Shown piece after piece: positions 1 to 6,110 of a stretch of DNA of 6,934 nt (position 1 is its first letter; every line of letters begins with the position of its first letter). Origin of the DNA: an uncultured Prevotellaceae bacterium (GTDB lineage: Bacteria > Bacteroidota > Bacteroidia > Bacteroidales > Bacteroidaceae); NCBI GenBank assembly GCA_937902455.1, contig CALELI010000183.1, positions 1-6,934 on the forward strand, written 5' to 3'. The translations under genes were made by a program, and so were the position numbers. The notes below the pieces were generated by a model. The model was given only the letters and a program-made list of their open reading frames with translations, searched no databases and had not been told where the DNA came from.

Positions 1-2
1 CA

Positions 3-91
3 GGAAATGCAAATGGCAAAATGGAGAATAAATTGTAAATGGTAAATGGTAAATGGTAAATTTGTAAATGGTAAATGGTAAATGGTAAATA
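3..91 (+). repeat. Heptanucleotide tandem array before the GH2 gene
   Basis: Eight units of GTAAATG form two blocks of four, at 35-62 and 64-91, separated by one extra T at 63. The last unit of each block is degenerate (GTAAATT, GTAAATA), and the two 28-base blocks differ only at that final base. Looser copies (GGAAATG, GCAAATG, GCAAAATG) extend left to about position 3. The units carry ATG triplets in rotating frames. Those at 68 and 75 open only tiny reading frames that stop within the array or just past it, while ATG 82 is in frame with the GH2 protein. The array fills the whole region before the gene. Confidence 0.95.
33..64 (+). promoter_or_regulatory. Candidate Bacteroidetes-type promoter for the GH2 gene
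   Basis: TAAATTTG at 57-64 matches the Bacteroidetes primary-sigma -7 consensus TAnnTTTG exactly. A TTG at 33-35 lies 21 bases upstream, close to the spacing expected for the -33 element (TTTG or TTG). Transcription would begin near 70, leaving a leader of about 25 to 33 bases before the GH2 start. The -7 box exists only because the fourth heptamer is degenerate and an extra T was inserted at the junction of the two repeat blocks. The spacer is three heptamers long. The call is by consensus only. Confidence 0.5.
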
Positions 92-93
92 AT

Positions 94-2631
94 ATGAATT
101 TTATGAATTACATTATCCTCCTGTGTCTTTTCCTTGCCGGTGTCGGCAGCAAGGCACAGACAATGCTTCTCGACGGTACGTGGAACTTCAGGTTCAATGA
201 CGGTGAACCGACGGAAATCAAGGTACCTGGCAACTGGGAACTGCAGGGATTCTGCGAACCTCAGTACGGCAAGGACCTGAAAGACAATCATGGTACATAT
301 AGCAAGTCGGTCTTCGTCCCAAAGTCATGGAAGGGAAAGTGCGTGCTGATAGACCTCGACGGAGTCTGCTTCGGGTATACACTGATAGTCAACGGAAAGA
401 ACATCGGCACGTTTGCCAGTGCGTTCACACTCAGGTCGCACGACATTACGAAAGCCATCCGTTTCGGGAAGGAGAACACAATAGAGATAGACGTATGCAC
501 TCACCCCAAGGGCTACGAGTTTGATACGAACGACGACTGGTCGCTGAGCGGAATCAGTCGACATGTGGTCCTCCATGCACGACCTGAGAACTACATAAAG
601 AGCATGTCGGTCAATACCCATCTCGACGGTACGGTGGATGTCGACTGCCAGTTCTCAAGGAAGGACATACCGTTCTCTGTCGAGGTGCTCGGACTCAGCG
701 GCAAGCCCCTTCTCTGGACAGCCGAGACCCCCAACCTGTACACCCTTCGGGTAAAGACCCAGTACGAGACCCGCGATGTCCGTATCGGATTCCGTGAAGT
801 GAAGATTATCGACGGAGTGTTCTGCATCAATGGTCAGCCGGTGAAACTCCGTGGTGCCACCCATCACGACCTGTCGCCTGTCAATGGTCGTGCCATCACT
901 CGTGAGGAAACCCTGCGCGACCTGCTGATGATGAAGCGCGGCAATATGAACTATGTGCGCACATCCCATTATCCGCCAACCCAGGACTTGCTCGAACTCT
1001 GCGACTCCCTCGGGATATACGTGATGTGCGAGATTCCATACGGTTTCGGCGACGAACACCTCAACGACTCCTCCTATCTCCCATTGCTGAAGGAGAGAGC
1101 ACGTCTCACCGTCGATGCTCACAGAAACCATCCTTCGATAGTCATCTGGAGTGTCGGCAACGAAAACCCCGTGACCTCCTCGGGACTTGAGACCGGGGAA
1201 TACGTCCACGAACTCGACCCGTCACGCCCCTACCTCTTCCCTCAGCGAGGCTCATTGTTCAAGAGCATTTCGGGAAAGGACGGCGGCACTGATCCGTTCA
1301 TGACTCAGGTTCCGATGTATGCCCCTCACTATCCATCGGCAGGAGATGTGAGGAACTGGTCAGGCAAGTTCGACCGTCCGCTGGTCATCACCGAATATGC
1401 CCATTCGTTAGGTACTGACATGGGACGTATGCAGGATATCTGGCATATCGTCCGCGATTCTCCTCGGCTCGCCGGAGGAAGCGTATGGGAACTGTTCGAC
1501 CAGGGACTCATACGAAAGGCAGAACGACCAGTCTGCAAGGACAGCATCACCGACTATGCCTGGACTTCGCCTACCGACTATTTCGACACCAAGTCCGACC
1601 TCGGAACCGACGGCATCCTCTATGCCGACCGCACACCTCAGACCGACTATTTCCAGGTAAGGAAAGTGTACAGTCCCGTCTTCATCCCCGACACCATCAT
1701 AACCCTTCCTTCACCCCTCACCCCTCACCCTTCACCCCTCACGCTGCCAGTCTACAACTACTTTGACTTCACCGACCTCTCATCCGTCCGTGCGCGATGG
1801 GAACTCGTGAACAACGGTTCTGTAGTATCTGGTGGCAACATACAGATGTCGTGCAAGCCACATTCCCAATCCTCTCTCTCCATTGACTTAGGTCCATCCC
1901 TTTCAGAGGGGAGGATAGGAGGGGTCACATTCCTCCGTCTCACCTTCTCCGATAAGTCCGGCTATCAGTTCTATGAACGGAATATAAAAATTGCCAATGG
2001 TTCCGGCATCTTCGATTTCAGCCAGACGGCAAAGGAAATTCATCTACAGCGACTTGTGAAGACAGGACGCAAGTCCACTCTCTCCGAACGGGCCACCATG
2101 GCAGGAGGACAGGGTAAGAAACACAAACTGGCTCCTCATCAGCTGACCCTCAGCCAACCAATTACTGACGAGGAAACCACCGAGATAGGCAGTGCCATCA
2201 TCCTTCCCGACTCCCTGAACATCCTTACCTGGGTAGGGCAGGGACCGTATGCATGCTATCCGGGCAAGTCCGAACTGAGTGAATACGGAATCTGGCAAGT
2301 AGACCGTGACGGACTCTATTTTCCTGGAAACCGTCAGAGGGTGGAGATGATAGCGTTTACTGACAAGACGGGTAGGGGAGTGGTTATCGTACCCCAGTCG
2401 CCGTCTGACATCTCCGTAGAGACCGACGGCAACAGGACCATAGTCAGTGTCAATGCCGTAGTGTCATCGCCATACAACAAGAATGTATGGCCTACAGGCA
2501 CAATACGTCTCGACCGCGTGTACCCTCTGCCTGAATACAAAGTCTACGAAGTCGACAACCTGAACGCACTCCTCCGCCTCAAACCGTCAGTCTGCGATGT
2601 CCACCATTTCTATCATGCGTACGACAGATAA
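94..2631 (+). CDS. Secreted glycoside hydrolase family 2 protein (probable beta-galactosidase)
   Basis: This is a probable exo-acting beta-glycosidase of family GH2, exported by a signal peptide (residues 1-21, ending SKA before Q). Domains in order are an N-terminal sugar-binding jelly roll (about 26-165), a shortened Ig-like domain (about 170-240), the TIM barrel (about 241-525), and C-terminal beta-sandwich regions (about 550-845) resembling LacZ domains 4 and 5. RTSHYP (289-294), acid/base E357 in GNEN and nucleophile E434 in ITEYAH are present. The LacZ motif DEANxExHG is replaced by CEIPYGFG (312-319), so the LacZ magnesium site is probably absent. At 845 residues it is shorter than LacZ-type enzymes of about 1000. 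The frame is also open from ATG 82, but that codon lies in the repeat array; ATG 94 is the first outside it and ATG 103 is also possible. Beta-galactosidase is favoured by the galactanase neighbour; another GH2 specificity cannot be excluded. Confidence 0.88.
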   Translation: MNFMNYIILLCLFLAGVGSKAQTMLLDGTWNFRFNDGEPTEIKVPGNWELQGFCEPQYGKDLKDNHGTYSKSVFVPKSWKGKCVLIDLDGVCFGYTLIVNGKNIGTFASAFTLRSHDITKAIRFGKENTIEIDVCTHPKGYEFDTNDDWSLSGISRHVVLHARPENYIKSMSVNTHLDGTVDVDCQFSRKDIPFSVEVLGLSGKPLLWTAETPNLYTLRVKTQYETRDVRIGFREVKIIDGVFCINGQPVKLRGATHHDLSPVNGRAITREETLRDLLMMKRGNMNYVRTSHYPPTQDLLELCDSLGIYVMCEIPYGFGDEHLNDSSYLPLLKERARLTVDAHRNHPSIVIWSVGNENPVTSSGLETGEYVHELDPSRPYLFPQRGSLFKSISGKDGGTDPFMTQVPMYAPHYPSAGDVRNWSGKFDRPLVITEYAHSLGTDMGRMQDIWHIVRDSPRLAGGSVWELFDQGLIRKAERPVCKDSITDYAWTSPTDYFDTKSDLGTDGILYADRTPQTDYFQVRKVYSPVFIPDTIITLPSPLTPHPSPLTLPVYNYFDFTDLSSVRARWELVNNGSVVSGGNIQMSCKPHSQSSLSIDLGPSLSEGRIGGVTFLRLTFSDKSGYQFYERNIKIANGSGIFDFSQTAKEIHLQRLVKTGRKSTLSERATMAGGQGKKHKLAPHQLTLSQPITDEETTEIGSAIILPDSLNILTWVGQGPYACYPGKSELSEYGIWQVDRDGLYFPGNRQRVEMIAFTDKTGRGVVIVPQSPSDISVETDGNRTIVSVNAVVSSPYNKNVWPTGTIRLDRVYPLPEYKVYEVDNLNALLRLKPSVCDVHHFYHAYDR
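1711..1745 (+). repeat. In-frame heptanucleotide array inside the GH2 gene
   Basis: Five 7-bp units lie within the coding sequence: TCACCCC, TCACCCC, TCACCCT, TCACCCC and TCACGCT. They encode a Pro/Ser/Thr-rich linker reading SPLTPHPSPLTLP, where the 21-base super-period gives a 7-residue peptide repeat. The linker sits between the catalytic TIM barrel and the C-terminal sandwich domains. Read on the minus strand the unit is AGGGGTG, of the same general form as the other arrays in the window. Its length of 35 bases is not a multiple of three. Confidence 0.9.
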
Positions 2632-2634
2632 TCT

Positions 2635-2669
2635 GGCTAATGGCTAATGGCCAATGGCTAACGGCTAAA
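2635..2669 (+). repeat. Heptanucleotide array between convergent GH2 and GH53 genes
   Basis: Five units of GGCTAAT (GGCTAAT, GGCTAAT, GGCCAAT, GGCTAAC, GGCTAAA) begin three bases after the GH2 stop codon. They run into the 3' end of the minus-strand GH53 gene, whose TAG stop (2658-2660) and last codons lie inside the array. A short TGGC/GCCA hairpin can form at 2641-2653, but no T-run follows it, so this is not a convincing intrinsic terminator. The 26 bases between the two stop codons hold nothing else recognisable. Confidence 0.93.
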
Positions 2670-4625
2670 GTTCCAGAGCTCATCGTAAATCCTGATGCTT
2701 TCGGTGGTCTTGCCCTGACGGTCGAAGAGTCCGCCCCAGGAACTGTTGGTTGGTTCCCAGATGAAGGTGCCGATACCCAGCCCGTTCGGAATCTTGCGGA
2801 CTATCTCGTTCACTTCCTTCTTGTAGTCCTGATATTCCACTACGATGATAGGGCGTGAGTAACGCCTTGCGAGGTCGTTGAGGTTGGCTGTGAGGTCGTC
2901 GAGGGTTCCGTGGTGCTTAGGATAGTATGACTGTCCGATGATGTCGAACTTCACGTCGCGGGCAATCATCTTGTCGAAGAACTTCACAGACTTCTCGTTC
3001 TGGCCTCCGCAGGCTATGTGGATCATGATAGGTATGGATGCGTCGGCAGCACGTACTCCGGCTGTGGCGCAGCGGAGCATGACGGCAAACGACTCGAACT
3101 GGCCGTCCTCAATCTTTCCCTGAGGCCATACCATTCCGTTGTCGATTTCGTTGCCCGTCTGAACCATGTCGGGACGCACTCCCTCGCTGATGAAACGCTT
3201 GATGACTTCGTTGGAGTAGGAGTAGATCCTGCCTTCGAGAGCGGAACCGTTGTCGTTCTTCCATGACTCCGGCTTGAACTGCTTTTCGGGGTCAGCCCAT
3301 GTGTCGCTGTAGTGGAAGTCGAGCAGGAACTTCATCCCTGCGTTCTTGATGCGCTTAGCCATGGCGATGGTCTGTTCCAGTCCGCAGTATCCTTCACGGG
3401 AATAGCCGCCAGGGGCAGTAGGGTCGACGAACAGACGCAGGCGAATCCAGTTGAAATGGTGGTCCCTGAGTATCTCGAGGGCATCTTTCTCCACTCCGTT
3501 GTCGGAGAACTTCATCCCACGGTCTTCCTGGGAAGGCAGCCATGATACGTCGGCACCGATGATAGGTGTTTCGAACCTGAACGAACGTTTCAGCGGATTG
3601 AGAGCCATCGACTTCTTCAGAGGCTTCTGATAATCCTCTTTGATTTTCTCGTAGATTCCGAAGATTCGCTGGTCGGCCCTTCCGCTTCTCGGGAAGAGGG
3701 TGTGGGACGGTGCCCATGCCATGGTTCCGTATCCCAGACCGCCAGGGACTGCACGGACGATGTCGTTTATCTTGCGTATGTTGTCGGCGTTGGCACCGTA
3801 TTCGCAGATGTTCACGGGTTTCCTGTATCTTGCCGTGAGGTCGAGGATGTTGGCAGCCATGTCATCGTAGGTCTCGTGCCATCTCTCGTAGTAGGAGAGT
3901 CCGATGATGTCGAACTCGGCACCGTACTTCTGCATCTTGTCGAGGAATTCGCGGCAGAGGGTGTTCTCGCCTCCGAGGGCAAGGTGAATCTGTAGCTTTG
4001 CATCTGGCAACACCTCGCGCACGGCTTTCTGTCCAGCCTTGTAGAGTTCCATGCATGCAGCCCAGTTCTTTTCTGTGGCATCGTCCATGACCTTGCCGTC
4101 GGGCCATACCATGCCGTGACTGATTTCGTTGCCTATCTGAATTATCTCAGGAGCAGCACCGGCTTGCTTCATGGCGATGAGGGTCTGACGGGTGTATTCG
4201 TAGAGTTTCTTTTCGAGAGCCTTGCCCGTAAGATCCTTCCATGCCGACGGCTTGTACTGCTTGTCGGGGTCTGCCCACGTGTCGCTGTAGTGGAAGTCGA
4301 GTGCGAAGGTCATGCCGGCAGCCTTTATTCTCTTGGCGAATGCAATGGTGCTCTCGGTGCCACAGAAGCCGTCGCGGGAGTAGCCGCCCTGGGCTTCGGG
4401 ATTGACGAACAGGCGCAGACGGATGACATTGAATCCGTGCTTTGCCATGATGACCAGCGGATCCCCTTCCGTTCCGTCCACATCGTAGTACTTTGCGCCA
4501 CGGGCTTCGCCGGCAGGAATCTCAGACACGTCGGCACCGATACAGAACTGCACGTTCTGCTGAGCCGACACTGCAATGCTTACGAACAGGTACATTGCAG
4601 ATAGGAAGAATCTAGTTGATTTCAT
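2658..4625 (-). CDS. Secreted tandem-domain GH53 endo-beta-1,4-galactanase
   Basis: GH53 enzymes hydrolyse internal beta-1,4-galactosidic bonds of type I arabinogalactan and pectic galactan. This 655-residue protein has a signal peptide (about 1-21, ending VSA before QQ) and two complete GH53 TIM barrels, at about 27-330 and 354-652. Each keeps both catalytic glutamates: E167 (QIGNE) and E275 (NICEY) in the first, E493 (QTGNE) and E597 (VVEYQ) in the second. A single-domain GH53 is usually 350-400 residues, so this is an internal duplication. The second copy keeps the family WEP motif (623-625); the first has WAP (304-306) and SYYERW in place of SYYP. The gene is the last of the minus-strand series, 62 bases after GH28, with no Shine-Dalgarno sequence before its ATG. 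Its stop codon is in the 2635-2669 repeat array. Family assignment is firm; activity of each domain is inferred. Confidence 0.95.
   Translation of the reverse strand: MKSTRFFLSAMYLFVSIAVSAQQNVQFCIGADVSEIPAGEARGAKYYDVDGTEGDPLVIMAKHGFNVIRLRLFVNPEAQGGYSRDGFCGTESTIAFAKRIKAAGMTFALDFHYSDTWADPDKQYKPSAWKDLTGKALEKKLYEYTRQTLIAMKQAGAAPEIIQIGNEISHGMVWPDGKVMDDATEKNWAACMELYKAGQKAVREVLPDAKLQIHLALGGENTLCREFLDKMQKYGAEFDIIGLSYYERWHETYDDMAANILDLTARYRKPVNICEYGANADNIRKINDIVRAVPGGLGYGTMAWAPSHTLFPRSGRADQRIFGIYEKIKEDYQKPLKKSMALNPLKRSFRFETPIIGADVSWLPSQEDRGMKFSDNGVEKDALEILRDHHFNWIRLRLFVDPTAPGGYSREGYCGLEQTIAMAKRIKNAGMKFLLDFHYSDTWADPEKQFKPESWKNDNGSALEGRIYSYSNEVIKRFISEGVRPDMVQTGNEIDNGMVWPQGKIEDGQFESFAVMLRCATAGVRAADASIPIMIHIACGGQNEKSVKFFDKMIARDVKFDIIGQSYYPKHHGTLDDLTANLNDLARRYSRPIIVVEYQDYKKEVNEIVRKIPNGLGIGTFIWEPTNSSWGGLFDRQGKTTESIRIYDELWNFSR
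2670..4547 (-). repeat. Intragenic duplication of the GH53 catalytic domain
   Basis: Two homologous modules occupy about 4547-3636 (copy 1) and 3566-2670 (copy 2). By hand alignment, 47 of 61 residues are identical in the best block (residues 66-126 against 392-452), which includes the shared LDFHYSDTWADP. Identity falls towards the C-terminal part of each barrel. The modules are joined by a short linker of about 24 residues. Confidence 0.93.
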
Positions 4626-4687
4626 AGGCTAATTATGTTAGTTTATAGTTTGTTTTCGATTAATTTTCATTCTTCATTTTTCATTTT
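4626..4687 (-). other. 62-base GH28-GH53 intergenic gap
   Basis: This AT-rich gap contains most of a heptamer array and then about 38 bases leading to the GH53 ATG. On the minus strand there is no TAnnTTTG box, no Shine-Dalgarno sequence and no strong terminator hairpin. Read-through from GH28 into GH53 is therefore the simplest interpretation. Confidence 0.6.
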
Positions 4688-4698
4688 TCATTTTTCAA
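4664..4698 (-). repeat. Heptanucleotide array at the GH28 3' end, before GH53
   Basis: Five units are seen, written on the + strand as TTTTCAT, TCTTCAT, TTTTCAT, TTTTCAT and TTTTCAA. On the coding strand the unit is AAAAATG (ATGAAAA in another phase). The array overlaps the end of the GH28 gene: its TGA stop (4688-4690) and final Glu-Lys codons are repeat sequence. The rest lies in the gap before GH53. Confidence 0.93.
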
Positions 4699-6109
4699 AG
4701 ATCCTCTTTGTGTGGCTCTGGTGAATCATAGGTCGTTCGTCGGGGGAGAGGAGTTCGAAGGTGACGTTCTTCAGCGTGATGTCCTCGGCGTGGATGAGCG
4801 ACAGTCCCCAGGCCGGCTGAATGCCGTGGGCTGCCGGTTCGGGATAGTTCCCACCTTCGTGGTAGAAGAAGGAATTGGTTCCGCGCTGCTCACGATAGTC
4901 ATCGAGGGTCAGTCCTCCCTTGTACTGGATATGCACGTCGCTGATGCTGACGTCCTTCACGGGATGTCCCTCTATGCCTGCAATCAGACAGGCGTACTTG
5001 CAGTCAGCATTGGTGGCGGTAATGTCCTTTATGGAGATGTCGCTGATGGAAGAAGGACTCAGTGTCTTCGGTCCGCGCATCCTGTCACCTAATCTTATGT
5101 AAATAGGTGAGTTGCAGATGTCGTTCATCGTGATTCCCCTGACCCTTACATTTTCCATCGGTGCACCGTCGACCGTCTCGAGTGCCAGTCCCCGACAGTG
5201 CTCGAAGGTACAGTTCCTGATTGTGATGTCGCGGAATCCACCGTTGCTCTCCGTTCCAAGCTTGATTCTTCCCGTAGGACCGTCGCGGTCGGGTGCCTGT
5301 CTGGTCTTTGTGGTTCTGGTTCCGTCGAGCAGCGAACCGACATCGAAACCGCTGACATGGCAGTTCTCGATGACCACATCCTCCGTAGGCTTTGCCCAGC
5401 CAAGGGCATAGGAGCATTTCAGTACTATGGCATCGTCGTTCACCGTGTTCACACGGCTGTTGCGGATGACCACATCCTCGCAGCAGTCGATGTCGATGCC
5501 GTCGCGGTTGGTGTCGATAGTCACATCGTCGATTACCACATCGTCCACTCCCGTGAAGAGGATGGCGAAGTGTCCGCATGACTTGAACTGAATGCCCGAG
5601 ACCTCCACGTTCTCACAGTTCTTCAGGGCTAAGGCCTTGTTGGCTGTCGACGGACCGGTATATCCCCTGCGAGGTTCGCCGCGCGACAGCACGTCCGTGC
5701 CGTCAATCAGTCCCTTGCCCGTCAGACGGACATTGTGGAGACCGATACCCCATATCAGCGAGTTCTGCCAGTGGCTGTGGCCGAAGTCCTGATAGGTTGA
5801 CGTGTTGGGTTCTGGAGAATCGTAGCCTAAGGATTCCGTCACCTTGGCGGCCTTGATCACCGCCCCTTCTTCCAGCCGGAGGGTGATGTCCGACTTCAGA
5901 TGGATGGAGTAGGAGAGGTACACCCCCCTGGGAAATATCACCGAACCACCGCCGTTGGATGCTGCCGCCTCGATGGCGGAGTTGATGGCAGGCGTGTCGT
6001 TGGTCATTCCGTCGCCCTTGGCTCCGAAGTCAGTCACGAGAAACCTGCCAGCTCCGGACGCGCAGACGGTGCAGACAAGGCACAGTATGGATAGAATGAG
6101 TCTCTTCAT
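4688..6109 (-). CDS. Secreted GH28-type pectinase-like protein (right-handed beta-helix)
   Basis: GH28 enzymes hydrolyse galacturonic-acid linkages of pectin, either homogalacturonan or the rhamnogalacturonan backbone. The 473-residue protein has a signal peptide (about 1-20). A pectate-lyase-3-type N-terminal module follows, with FGAKGDGMTNDTPAI (28-42) and GGGSVIFPRGVY. Regular beta-helix coils with repeated VVIxxxxI and DITIRNC steps run to about 450. Catalytic aspartates match the family at D203 (NRDGID) and D225/D226 (NDDAI). The usual GHG is absent: the segment GRIKLGTESNGG (280-291) occupies the place where polygalacturonases have GHGxSIGSExSGG. The RIK there (281-283) is therefore probably not the canonical RIK. 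This is a divergent Bacteroidetes GH28 subfamily with uncertain bond specificity. The start lies one base after the upstream gene's stop, suggesting translational coupling; the stop is within a repeat array. Confidence 0.88.
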   Translation of the reverse strand: MKRLILSILCLVCTVCASGAGRFLVTDFGAKGDGMTNDTPAINSAIEAAASNGGGSVIFPRGVYLSYSIHLKSDITLRLEEGAVIKAAKVTESLGYDSPEPNTSTYQDFGHSHWQNSLIWGIGLHNVRLTGKGLIDGTDVLSRGEPRRGYTGPSTANKALALKNCENVEVSGIQFKSCGHFAILFTGVDDVVIDDVTIDTNRDGIDIDCCEDVVIRNSRVNTVNDDAIVLKCSYALGWAKPTEDVVIENCHVSGFDVGSLLDGTRTTKTRQAPDRDGPTGRIKLGTESNGGFRDITIRNCTFEHCRGLALETVDGAPMENVRVRGITMNDICNSPIYIRLGDRMRGPKTLSPSSISDISIKDITATNADCKYACLIAGIEGHPVKDVSISDVHIQYKGGLTLDDYREQRGTNSFFYHEGGNYPEPAAHGIQPAWGLSLIHAEDITLKNVTFELLSPDERPMIHQSHTKRIFEK

Positions 6110-6110
6110 G

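Noticed and set aside
35..91. CRISPR array interpretation of the 5' repeats
   Set aside because: The repeats are contiguous 7-base units without spacers and no cas genes are nearby.
655..1209. 184-residue minus-strand open frame inside GH2
   Set aside because: It is antisense to the conserved GH2 barrel, has no recognisable domain or start signal, and reflects codon bias of the real gene.
2641..2653. TGGC/GCCA stem as a terminator between the convergent genes
   Set aside because: The four-pair stem is a by-product of the repeat units and has no U-tract on either strand.
4116..4604. 162-residue + strand open frame opposite GH53
   Set aside because: It is a complementary-strand shadow of the first GH53 domain with no recognisable protein features.
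4628..4642. Small CTAA/TTAG hairpin just before the GH53 start
   Set aside because: Only four A/T-rich pairs with wobble extensions; too weak to be a terminator or riboswitch.
4644..4652. TATAGTTTG on the + strand, resembling a -7 promoter box
   Set aside because: The gap between TA and TTTG is one or three bases instead of two, and it would drive antisense transcription into GH28 with no gene to serve.
4735..6109. GH28 protein as a lipoprotein
   Set aside because: Cysteines lie in the signal region, but the residues before Cys16 (C-T-V) do not make a lipobox; an ordinary signal peptide fits better.
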